A stretch of DNA of 33,913 bases from Candidatus Bathyarchaeota archaeon (lineage in GTDB: Archaea; Thermoproteota; Bathyarchaeia; Bathyarchaeales; Bathyarchaeaceae). Below, in pieces: positions 14,957-22,197 of this stretch; the stretch's first letter is position 1; the number at the start of each line of letters is the position of its first letter. The DNA lies in NCBI GenBank assembly GCA_004376295.1, contig SOJZ01000005.1, positions 1 through 33,913 on the forward strand, read 5' to 3'. The translations under genes were made by a program, and so were the position numbers. The notes beneath the pieces are model-generated. The model was not told the DNA's origin. It saw only the letters and a program-made list of their open reading frames with translations, and searched no databases.

Positions 14957-16226
14957 TCTCTATATCAATGTAGCTTGGAATCCATTTTGTGACAAACCCT
15001 TGTTCATTCAATTCCAGTTTTTTTATCTCGGTTCCTTTCTTTTTCTTTTCTACATGATATATGGCGACATCATTTTTCGACAATTTCTTGGTCCTAATGA
15101 CCTTTGAAAGAGCCAAAATAAAAAATGGACTATGTGTCGTGCAGATGATTTGCTTGCCTTCGCGAATTGCCTCAGCGAATAATTCTTGAAGAAGAATCTG
15201 TGACTCTGGGTGTAAACTCATCTCAGGCTCCTCTATCAGAATCGTATCTCCAGGTTTGCTCCAGAATAATTGTGTGATCACAGTGAGTAGTTGTCGTGAC
15301 CCATAACTTGCGAAAGTCAATTCCAGAGGGGATTTCAAAATTGGATCATTGAAATCCGAACCGAGAAAGTTTTGGCCGCGCCATCCCGCCTTTATATTGC
15401 CTATTCCAAACTTTCGCGCCCATTTATCTATTTTGTTCGCCTTCTTTATGTGCGCTCGGGCACCAAAGATGGACGCCAACAGTTCAATGAGGTATTCCCC
15501 ATTTCTTCCAACCCAAGTTGGCCCTTCTCGCTCCATTCGAGGTCCAATTTCAGGACTAACTGTCACTCGCAATTCCACGTGTCCCCTTTCAGCAGAAACG
15601 AAGTACACTTTCCTCAGTTGTTGTATTATCGTCCCCATAGCTGTTCTAGCCAACCTGAGAGCCTCTGAAATCTCTGATGCTTCCTCAGATGGTGAGCCTT
15701 TGAGATTTTCGATGTTCAGGGCTTCATTTCCACGTGGAGCACCCCTACCTTTAAGAGAAGGTGGATGAATGAAACGGGACTGATATCCTCCATCTTCAAC
15801 TTTCTTGTAGGAGAAACCGACGATATGTTTCTTCCCCCTGTATAAGTGTTGACGGACTTCTTCACTTGCAGGTCGGTAATCGTAGATATAGCTGGTGGCA
15901 CGAATCATAACACCGCTGAGTGTGCGTGTGCGCGTCCCAACTTTGACCTCAAAACTGATCCACACATTCAAATCTTTCTTGTGGACTAAAGAGTCTACAG
16001 GCACAGGATAGGGGTATCTCATAAATTCTCCATATTGTAGGTTGCCATGAAAGGTGTGAGAAGTATCTGGCGGCAATCCTGTCATTTGAGCTAAGAAGGC
16101 TAGTCCTTCAAGAATATTACTTTTTCCAGAAGCGTTTGGACCAGCGAATATTGTGAGAGGCCTTAACTTTATTGCCCCACTGTCTTTGATGCTTTTGAAG
16201 TTCTTTAACTTCAGAGCTAAAATCAA
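14895..16226 (-). CDS. OLD-like AAA (ABC-type) ATPase
   Basis: A 443-aa ATPase of the AAA_15/AAA_21 (OLD/RecF-like) group. Walker A is GPNASGKSN (about 29-37), the ABC signature is SYGSRQLL, Walker B is TILIEEPEMSLHP and the switch histidine is in TTHSPFF. A long insertion between Walker A and the signature, about 225 residues, is the usual place for coiled coils in this family. No TOPRIM domain follows; the nuclease role may instead belong to the overlapping PIN gene. I chose the TTG at 16226 because AAAGGGA lies six bases upstream and MILALKLKNFKSI is a family-typical N-terminus. A TTG at 16256 is an alternative. Confidence 0.8.
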   Translation of the reverse strand: MILALKLKNFKSIKDSGAIKLRPLTIFAGPNASGKSNILEGLAFLAQMTGLPPDTSHTFHGNLQYGEFMRYPYPVPVDSLVHKKDLNVWISFEVKVGTRTRTLSGVMIRATSYIYDYRPASEEVRQHLYRGKKHIVGFSYKKVEDGGYQSRFIHPPSLKGRGAPRGNEALNIENLKGSPSEEASEISEALRLARTAMGTIIQQLRKVYFVSAERGHVELRVTVSPEIGPRMEREGPTWVGRNGEYLIELLASIFGARAHIKKANKIDKWARKFGIGNIKAGWRGQNFLGSDFNDPILKSPLELTFASYGSRQLLTVITQLFWSKPGDTILIEEPEMSLHPESQILLQELFAEAIREGKQIICTTHSPFFILALSKVIRTKKLSKNDVAIYHVEKKKKGTEIKKLELNEQGFVTKWIPSYIDIENELFHEWAKSFEEKKYQRSR

Positions 16227-16293
16227 TTTGATTCCCTTTAGAATACATACTTTCAAGTGTTTTTAAGGTTTGGTAGCTTCTGGAAGCCTGTAT

Positions 16294-17394
16294 CTACTTC
16301 ACGTAGGTATCAGTGATTTCGCTGGAAATTTCCAACTTGAAACTCCAACTCATCTCATCTCTCGGAACAAAAATTCGCATTCGATCTCCAGAAATAGAAA
16401 TACCTACTCCGTAAAGATTTGGGTTTACAACCGTGTGACGTAGCTTCAGGTATTCCACGACATCATTTATACTCGCTGAAATCGGGTCATAATCCACCTC
16501 TCTGAATATGCCACTTTGACTCAGAGAACCAACCCAACCTTTTACCGAGTCTGGGTCAAGCGGAATAATCCTACTGTCGTTGGTTAAGACTAAAGGCATG
16601 GGTCTAGTTCTCCCGTTGATATGTCTCACGGTTCTCACGATTTCAGCGTCTTCAAACCACGCTTTCGGCAGTAAATTATTAACTATAGGTGGCGTAGAAG
16701 CACCAAACCAGTAATTAGAGAAAGATGTTGGACACGCATCATACAGTAAGTCGGATGAGATGTCAGAACTGAACCATTCACCCCCAACCTCAGAAAACAG
16801 TGTGTCACCCAAGTCGGTTAGGCTAGTTATCACGTTGAAGGTAACCTTTACTTTTTCATCTGCATCAGAAGGGTTAGAAATTTCAACCAACTCGGTTCCA
16901 CGTAAACCGTAGAACTCAATTTGCTTATTTACTGTGAAGGAACTTTCACCCATCTTTTCAACATTTATCGTGAACGGTATATGCAACGTCCAAGGACTCG
17001 CTGTTCTAGTGTAGTATGTTTGTAAAAGTGGTATTCTGTCGTGTGTAGTCTGTGGTATAGTTTCGCTGAAAGGATTCGTGCTTTCAAAATAGCCGTAAGT
17101 CTGGGGATACACGAGTGCTACATCTTGATGAATGAGAGCTGAAAAGTATGGAGTTCCCATCACAACCATAACTTTTACAGTTGAATTTATAGATAGTTGT
17201 ATACCGTCGACAGAGAGATAACCGACTTGCTCAGGTTCAAGCGAGTAATATCTTTCCACCTCTGTCGAGTGCGGTGACTCGTAGATCCACCAGTCATCTA
17301 GCCACTTGCGGTCACTTTCAGAGACCGAGCCTACACCTTGGATTGTATAAGGTGACTCATACAACCGTGGAAGTTGAGAGCCAAAGGCTATCAT
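16294..17394 (-). CDS. Envelope or surface-type protein; N-terminus possibly frameshifted
   Basis: A 366-aa protein from the first in-frame ATG (17394). The in-frame sequence before that ATG encodes LKIALVFASIVILM, the start of a membrane helix, but no start codon precedes it before a TAA. A different frame from GTG 17560 supplies a charged N-terminus (MGESDYAPERKR...). One extra base near 17480-17490 would join them. The body is beta-rich with many aromatic residues and no cysteine pairs that I can place. The single TM helix and large ectodomain suggest a virion or cell-surface protein. I recognise no family. It lies upstream of the ATPase gene on the same strand. Confidence 0.5.
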   Translation of the reverse strand: MIAFGSQLPRLYESPYTIQGVGSVSESDRKWLDDWWIYESPHSTEVERYYSLEPEQVGYLSVDGIQLSINSTVKVMVVMGTPYFSALIHQDVALVYPQTYGYFESTNPFSETIPQTTHDRIPLLQTYYTRTASPWTLHIPFTINVEKMGESSFTVNKQIEFYGLRGTELVEISNPSDADEKVKVTFNVITSLTDLGDTLFSEVGGEWFSSDISSDLLYDACPTSFSNYWFGASTPPIVNNLLPKAWFEDAEIVRTVRHINGRTRPMPLVLTNDSRIIPLDPDSVKGWVGSLSQSGIFREVDYDPISASINDVVEYLKLRHTVVNPNLYGVGISISGDRMRIFVPRDEMSWSFKLEISSEITDTYVK

Positions 17395-17598
17395 GAGTAT
17401 TACAATAGAAGCAAATACTAAGGCTATTTTGAGATGAGTTGGAAATGTCTGTATTTCTTCGTCTGACGTGGGAAAACTCGTTTCTTAAACCCCCCGTACA
17501 CTGAGACCGTTTATTCTCTGTCTCACGTTTTCGTTCGGGTGCGTAGTCACTTTCTCCCACAAGGTAGTGTTTTTCTCTCTATCGAGGGTTAGTTTCAC

Positions 17599-17643
17599 GA
17601 GATTAAAGAGATTAAAAAGAGTAAAGAGATTAAAGAGATTTTT
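17599..17643 (+). repeat. Tandem 9-bp iterons
   Basis: Five consecutive 9-bp units: GAGATTAAA, GAGATTAAA, AAGAGTAAA, GAGATTAAA, GAGATTTTT. They end in a TTTATAAC stretch. Confidence 0.75.
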
Positions 17644-17750
17644 ATAACAACTCATACCATCACCCAGCCTCGCTCACTGTTATTCTTACCCATCTCTTCT
17701 AAACCCCCGCAAGTCCTCTTGTGGATGCGTTATCTTTTCCTAATATTAGT

Positions 17751-17767
17751 AAAGTTAGTAAAGTTTC
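17751..17767 (+). repeat. 17-bp inverted repeat, left copy
   Basis: AAAGTTAGTAAAGTTTC; its exact reverse complement lies at 18005-18021. A related AAAGTTAGTAAAATTT occurs at 19310-19325. Confidence 0.75.
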
Positions 17768-18004
17768 GTTCAAGTGATAATGAAGTGAAACGTATCATAT
17801 TTAATGAATAGGGGATAGTTCTTTTCTCTCTCTTCCTCTACTTCTCTCCTTCCCTCTTTTCTCTCCACCTCTCTCTTTCCCCCTTTTCTCTCTACTTCTC
17901 TCTCATGGAAAGAGAATGAAGGAGAGATTTCTCTCTTCTCTCTCATGGAGGAAGAATGAAGATGATTCATTATTATCGTATGTTCTACTCTTATTATCGT
18001 TGAG

Positions 18005-18021
18005 GAAACTTTACTAACTTT
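18005..18021 (-). repeat. 17-bp inverted repeat, right copy
   Basis: The reverse complement of 17751-17767, 18 bases beyond the stop of the AAA+ ATPase gene. Confidence 0.75.
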
Positions 18022-18038
18022 AGGAAATTTATAAAACA

Positions 18039-19301
18039 CTACGGTCTCACCTTATACTCACTATCTGGGTTGAACCTATGCTCAAGGTGCCACTCATTCT
18101 TAAGCCGTCGACCTAACCGTCTACCAGTTACAGCTATTCCTCGACCCCGTAATAACTCTCCCATTTCCTTGATTTTCACCCATACTCGTCCTTGTGCATT
18201 CAATTCTGCTAACATTACTTTAATCGCATCTGTTTCTGTCATTGTCGTTCCGAAACCTAATGATTCGACAGCAAATTCCAACGTGGCTGTTTCTGTCAAT
18301 CCTTTTTCTTGCATGGTTGTTAGAACGTCGCAAGATTTCGCTATAAACTCCCTTGGAATTCGGCGACTTATATTCACCAAATAACTCAAAGCCTCATCGG
18401 TGAAAGTAGGTTTAAACACACCTTTCTGAAATTTTTCTAACCGTTTATTATAAATTTCCTTCAGTTCTCTTTCTGTAGGCAACGGAAATTGCACTTGCAA
18501 AAGTCGACCTAAGATCTCGCCTTTCCTCATAATCTTATACTGGTCGTTGGTTGCGATTAAAATTACCGTTCCACATTTTTGTAAACAGCTAACTAATTCT
18601 TCTAGCGTTCTACGACCATACATTCCTCTGTCAATAAAATCGTCTGGCACGTCTATAAGGGAAATAGAGTCTTTTAGCTTCCCGCGGAACACTCTCATAT
18701 CCAAGAACCTGTGGATAATGTGCCTTTTCATAGGGCAATCATTCTTAACATTAAATATGTCATCGAATATATCCTCCGCTGTTATCGGACTACCTGTAAC
18801 TTTGGACTTTTCACGTGCTGGCCCTACATTTATAAACTTACAACGCTCATTTCTCCAACAGTTGCGGTATTGACATCGCTTCTTCATCCACAATTCAAAG
18901 TCCAAGCCAGTAAAATTACCACTAAGCGTCATTGAAGCGTCATCCCAGAGAACGCTTTTTTCGTCGCTTACTCCGATTAATTCGAACCAAATTTCGTTGT
19001 AAATGTCGGCAAACGTTTTAGGTGCCACAAAAGCCAAAACAAGCCTGTCGTGACACATTTCATTGAGTTTATCATCTGACAGTTTAACGCTGACAGATTT
19101 ACCGCCACCTTTAGGTCCTACTAGTATGATATTGGTTTTAGAAATTGCATAATTGACAATCTTATCAACAGCCTTAGTTTCTACCAAGGGTAAAAAGCCT
19201 TGATAGAGTTCGTTCTCCACAGCGTAATCATAAACGCCAAACGGGTTTTCGTTGAGTCCGAAAGTTGGATACCACTGGGTTTCTGATTCCATAAAACTCA
19301 C
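18039..19301 (-). CDS. AAA+ ATPase with cysteine-rich insert and C-terminal winged helix
   Basis: A 420-aa protein. Walker A VGPKGGGKS (61-69); a degenerate Walker B SLIDVPDD (214-221) lacking the usual E after D; sensor-1 ILIATNDQ (N252); and a C-terminal winged helix (about 353-420). Inserted between Walker A and B are four cysteines, C143-x4-C148-x5-C154-x34-C189, which could hold a zinc or Fe-S site. The order resembles Orc1/Cdc6-type initiators, and it sits next to the iteron spacer, so a replication or partition role is plausible. The ATG overlaps the upstream gene by four bases. Activity with the altered Walker B is uncertain. Confidence 0.65.
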   Translation of the reverse strand: MSFMESETQWYPTFGLNENPFGVYDYAVENELYQGFLPLVETKAVDKIVNYAISKTNIILVGPKGGGKSVSVKLSDDKLNEMCHDRLVLAFVAPKTFADIYNEIWFELIGVSDEKSVLWDDASMTLSGNFTGLDFELWMKKRCQYRNCWRNERCKFINVGPAREKSKVTGSPITAEDIFDDIFNVKNDCPMKRHIIHRFLDMRVFRGKLKDSISLIDVPDDFIDRGMYGRRTLEELVSCLQKCGTVILIATNDQYKIMRKGEILGRLLQVQFPLPTERELKEIYNKRLEKFQKGVFKPTFTDEALSYLVNISRRIPREFIAKSCDVLTTMQEKGLTETATLEFAVESLGFGTTMTETDAIKVMLAELNAQGRVWVKIKEMGELLRGRGIAVTGRRLGRRLKNEWHLEHRFNPDSEYKVRP

Positions 19302-19555
19302 CTTTTCTTAAAGTTAGTAAAATTTGTAAAGTTAAAAGTAAAGTTATTTTGCGATAATTCATAGAGATATAGCATTTCTTCATGGAAGTTCAACGTCGAA
19401 AAGTGCTGTTTCTCCAAGTTGGATAGTTTTTGGTATTCCTCTGGCGTATAGAAAATACCGCCACGTTTAGCGACTCGTAGGATATTACAGATATGCTGGT
19501 GAATGTGAACGTTACGCTCAGTTAAGATTTTTATTAGAGTAGTTGTTTCATTCAT
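19298..19555 (-). CDS. Small hypothetical protein in the AAA+ operon
   Basis: An 85-aa protein. The N-terminal half (TTTLIKILTERNVHIHQHICNILRVAKRG) and IFYTPEEYQKL suggest a helical, possibly winged-helix fragment. The tail NNFTFNFTNFTNFKKR is a low-complexity N/F/T repeat whose DNA carries a diverged copy of the AAAGTTAGTAAA motif found in the origin-like spacer. Translation is coupled to the ATPase through a four-base overlap, and AGGAG lies about ten bases before the ATG. Function is unknown. Confidence 0.5.
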   Translation of the reverse strand: MNETTTLIKILTERNVHIHQHICNILRVAKRGGIFYTPEEYQKLSNLEKQHFSTLNFHEEMLYLYELSQNNFTFNFTNFTNFKKR

Positions 19556-19579
19556 GTGTGTCAGGCTCCTTAAGTGCGG

Positions 19580-19891
19580 TTATTCCGTGCTTTTGGGGTC
19601 TTCTTCTTTCCATCGTTCTTTAAGGTCGCCCAACAGGAATTCTAGGCTTCTCAAGACTTCGCTTTTGCTTGCGTCGCTTGGAAACATGACGACTACACGA
19701 GAAGCCAAGATGAAGAGAAGCGTTCTTTTTTCATCGGGAATGCTCTGAAACATTCCTTTGGCTTCTTTGTAAGTCTGTGGATAACCTCGGAAGATTTGCC
19801 ATTTCCGTTCTATGTCTACGGGAATATTTAGCCGACCAAGTTGAACCAGACGAAAGTATCCATCTACATCGGTTTTCTTCAAATTAATCAA
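19580..19891 (-). CDS. Hypothetical small protein, first of the AAA+ operon
   Basis: A 103-aa, mostly helical protein with a hydrophobic helix (RTLLFILASRVVVMF) that is too charged on its flanks to be a clear TM segment, and an acidic C-terminus (GDLKERWKEEDPKSTE). The start is TTG; no ATG lies in frame nearby, so the N-terminus is uncertain. It is followed after 24 bases by the 85-aa gene and then the ATPase. I recognise no family. It diverges from the plus-strand zinc-ribbon gene across an AT-rich promoter spacer. Confidence 0.5.
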   Translation of the reverse strand: MINLKKTDVDGYFRLVQLGRLNIPVDIERKWQIFRGYPQTYKEAKGMFQSIPDEKRTLLFILASRVVVMFPSDASKSEVLRSLEFLLGDLKERWKEEDPKSTE

Positions 19892-20035
19892 CTCATTTTA
19901 TTATTTCTTTTTATTATTTTTATTGATTATTAACCTGATATAAAAACAATTTGATGTTTGCGATATTATATATTACTGAAAGAAGTGTTCTCAACTGTTT
20001 TAAACGAGAAGAAAAATAATTGAATAGGTGATTTT
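19892..20035. promoter_or_regulatory. Divergent AT-rich promoter spacer
   Basis: An A/T-tract region with TTATTATTT-type repeats. A TATA-like GATATTATATATT at about 19961-19973 precedes the plus-strand gene. Confidence 0.4.
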
Positions 20036-20260
20036 TTGCGGTGTCCCGACTGCGGTTCGGAATTGAAGGACACTAACAGAAGGGCATGGGCATGTGAAAA
20101 CGAAAACTGTCCAGTTATTGAAGTCAGGGTGCACGGTTTTGAATTTTATAAAATCGTGAGAAGTGGATTTTCCGACCGTGGAACCGAATTATTCCGACAT
20201 CCGCACTCTATCAAATACAGGTGGCAGAAAAAGAAGCCCACTTTTCCTTTTCAACCGTAA
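20036..20260 (+). CDS. Small zinc-ribbon protein
   Basis: A 74-aa protein. MRCPDCGSEL places C3 and C6, and ACENENCPV supplies a C-x4-C second pair, so the knuckle is C-x2-C ... C-x4-C. The tail is basic and aromatic (HPHSIKYRWQKKKPTFPF), fitting nucleic acid binding. The start is TTG with AGGTGAT eight to ten bases upstream. It is a stand-alone plus-strand gene between two minus-strand replication-type operons. Specific function unknown. Confidence 0.6.
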   Translation: MRCPDCGSELKDTNRRAWACENENCPVIEVRVHGFEFYKIVRSGFSDRGTELFRHPHSIKYRWQKKKPTFPFQP

Positions 20261-20274
20261 ATACAGCTTTTCAG

Positions 20275-20298
20275 TAAAAATGAGGGGGGTATCTATTG
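20275..20298 (+). repeat. G-run repeat flanking the orc gene, downstream copy
   Basis: TAAAAATGAGGGG plus GGTATCTATTG. Its first 13 bases are the exact reverse complement of 21567-21579, so the two copies point at each other across the gene. This copy overlaps the gene's stop codon. Confidence 0.6.
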
Positions 20299-21561
20299 CT
20301 CACCATATCTCATCTTAAGTATGTCTTCGGCGGTCTCTTTTCCACCTAGTTTTACACCCAGATCAGTCACGCCTGAGCCTGATATTACACCGTTTTTCAA
20401 GAGCGCAATGTCAAGGTCTTTCACGTTGTAGTCGGAAAAATGCACATTTGTTCTTCCTCGTGTTTCATAACTCTTGACTTCATGATAGATTATCTTACTT
20501 CCCTCTAACCGTGACAAGTAATTCTTCATCTGCGTTTCATCCACGGGTTTGACATTGTGCCTTCTACAATTCTGCAAGAAAAATTTATGCATCTTACTTG
20601 TGGTAGCTGGCTGTTCACGTTCATGTGGGCTTCTTCTCAGAGAAACGTAACCAGCCAAAGCCAACCGTTCCATTTCGGTAAAATTTCCAAGTATTTGAGT
20701 CAAAGTTATGCCCCGCACATTCTCACGGGCTTTTTCCATGTGTGCAGAGGTCACTGTTTTCGCATCTTCTTTCATCGCTTCTTGAACCGAGGCGTAAATC
20801 AGGTTCTTACCCTTCCGCACATCGCACATTAGCCTTTCAACTGTCAAATAAGAAATTTCCCTCAGTATATCGTTAGTTATAACACCGTTTTTCAATCCTT
20901 TACCAATGACAAAATTCAGGACTCGAAACATTTCGTCTCTGCTGTAATCTTCAAAGTCTAACCTGTTACTCTTCATTCTCGATGCAAGACGCATGTCTCC
21001 AGTGTCGCCAACCCAGTCGAACACGTTGCTGATCAAAATTAAGCTAACTTGGTCTTGAATAAGGTCGTATAACAGACCAGCTTGGTTTTCTCTGGGGTTT
21101 TCGGACGTGAGTATATCAACTTCGTCAATGACTAAAACGAAAGGCACTTCTTCAATTAATGAAAGAAATTTCTTTCTCATTTCGTTTGCTGAAAGCCCTG
21201 ATATCCGAGTACGACCAAGTTGCTCATAGATTTGAGAGTAGAACTGATACGGAGTTAGAGGATACAGTTTCTTGCAGTTTACCCATGCACTCTTGAGATT
21301 CTTATATTCCCTCTTGGCCTCTTCCAAAACGCCTTTGACGACATACGTTTTGCCGATTCCTGTTGTTCCGGAAATATAAAGTTCCATCCTAACGCGTTTC
21401 TTGATTAGCTTCACAGTTTGTTTGACCACACTGTCTATTTCTTGGTCTCGACACTTTATTTCTGAAAGGTTGGCTGGAACGTGATCTACGCCGAAGATGT
21501 TCTCATCTCGGAACAGACTTTCCTTCTCTTCCACTTCTTCAAACTTTTTGAAACGGGACAT
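20293..21561 (-). CDS. Orc1/Cdc6-family initiator (AAA+)
   Basis: A 422-aa protein from the ATG at 21561; GTG at 21567 would add two residues. Residue numbers here count from that GTG. Walker A is GTTGIGKT (about 67-74), Walker B is LVIDEVD (about 145-151), sensor-1 is ILISN (S180, N181), and RLASRMKSNRLDFEDYS resembles the arginine-finger region. The C-terminal ~140 residues carry the winged-helix DNA-binding domain expected of Orc1/Cdc6. It would recognise origins and load a helicase for element replication. GAGGGG lies just before the ATG and is part of the inverted repeat that also ends the gene. It is a close fit to archaeal Orc1/Cdc6 in order and length. Confidence 0.82.
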   Translation of the reverse strand: MSRFKKFEEVEEKESLFRDENIFGVDHVPANLSEIKCRDQEIDSVVKQTVKLIKKRVRMELYISGTTGIGKTYVVKGVLEEAKREYKNLKSAWVNCKKLYPLTPYQFYSQIYEQLGRTRISGLSANEMRKKFLSLIEEVPFVLVIDEVDILTSENPRENQAGLLYDLIQDQVSLILISNVFDWVGDTGDMRLASRMKSNRLDFEDYSRDEMFRVLNFVIGKGLKNGVITNDILREISYLTVERLMCDVRKGKNLIYASVQEAMKEDAKTVTSAHMEKARENVRGITLTQILGNFTEMERLALAGYVSLRRSPHEREQPATTSKMHKFFLQNCRRHNVKPVDETQMKNYLSRLEGSKIIYHEVKSYETRGRTNVHFSDYNVKDLDIALLKNGVISGSGVTDLGVKLGGKETAEDILKMRYGEQ

Positions 21562-21566
21562 AGACA

Positions 21567-21579
21567 CCCCTCATTTTTA
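21567..21579 (-). repeat. G-run repeat flanking the orc gene, upstream copy
   Basis: CCCCTCATTTTTA on the plus strand, the inverse of 20275-20287. On the minus strand its GAGGGG also serves as the ribosome binding site of the orc gene, so any protein bound here could control initiator expression. Confidence 0.6.
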
Positions 21580-21595
21580 GTGAAAAATACCCTCT

Positions 21596-21603
21596 ATGCA
21601 TGC
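21596..21603. repeat. TGCATGCA-family element (ATGCATGC)
   Basis: ATGCATGC in the divergent spacer between the orc gene and the winged-helix gene. It is the second of two clear copies inside the element. Confidence 0.6.
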
Positions 21604-21732
21604 TCTTTTGTGACATTTTTCATCGAGTAGATTTTGATAGATGCGAATCTTATTTCGGGTTATCGTGGCGAGTTTGCGAATACTATATCTAAGAGTGACC
21701 GAAAATGGAGAATTAAGTAGGAATGAACTAAT

Positions 21733-22170
21733 ATGCGAAGAAGCAAGAAGATGAGAAGGAAACTGAGTTCTGATGCTAAAATTATTTGGGCACTAATGAA
21801 GAAGCAACCGAGAAGTTTTGAAGGGTTGCGTAAAAAGTCGGGTTTAAGCAGGTCGCAATTTTATCCTACTATTGAATTCATGATAGATAGAGGGATAGTA
21901 AAGGAAATCAAAAACAAGCCACACCTCACCAAGGGGCTATTTGCTCTATTCAACTACACAGATTTGGAAGAGATTTTCATTTTAATGAAAAACCATGTCA
22001 CGCGAGTGTCTTTAGATGATCTCGCTCAGGCTGTAGGAAAGCCACCAACAGAAATTGAGAGGGAGGCTTACAGGCTAGCTCAAAAATATGAAATAAAAAT
22101 AAGTTCTGAAACCTACCCACCTGTTGCCATCTTCGACAGGTTGCGTCAGTGGTCTTTGGAGAAAAAATGA
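21733..22170 (+). CDS. Winged-helix DNA-binding regulator
   Basis: A 145-aa protein with a very basic N-terminus (MRRSKKMRRK). A winged helix follows: SFEGLRKKSGLSRSQFYPTIEFMIDRGIVKEI, in which the recognition helix is LSRSQFYPTIEFM and the wing contains KNKPHLTKG. A second helical half (DLEEIFILMKNHVTRVSLDDLAQAVGKPPTEIE) may be another helix-turn-helix or dimerisation unit. It is probably a transcription regulator of the element, divergent from the orc gene. ACTATATCTA about 45 bases before the ATG is a likely TATA box, and GTAGGAATG a weak ribosome binding site. Confidence 0.65.
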   Translation: MRRSKKMRRKLSSDAKIIWALMKKQPRSFEGLRKKSGLSRSQFYPTIEFMIDRGIVKEIKNKPHLTKGLFALFNYTDLEEIFILMKNHVTRVSLDDLAQAVGKPPTEIEREAYRLAQKYEIKISSETYPPVAIFDRLRQWSLEKK

Positions 22171-22197
22171 CAAACCGCAACACACAGAGAGGAAATG

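Larger units (their letters stand above)
17561..18038. other. Repeat-rich spacer, candidate replication origin
   Basis: This 478-bp spacer lacks a convincing gene. It holds a five-unit 9-bp iteron array (17599-17643), two inverted 17-bp repeats (17751-17767 and 18005-18021), a long polypyrimidine tract (about 17817-17903) and a 40-bp direct duplication of TTCTCTCTCATGGA (17896 and 17936). An AAA+ gene lies immediately beyond. These are common origin features; the role is not established. Confidence 0.5.

Noticed and set aside
17770-18039. Open frame of 89 codons on the minus strand
   Set aside because: Its protein is low-complexity E/R/K from the pyrimidine-rich repeats and it runs straight through the inverted repeat. 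Better explained as part of a repeat-rich origin-like spacer.
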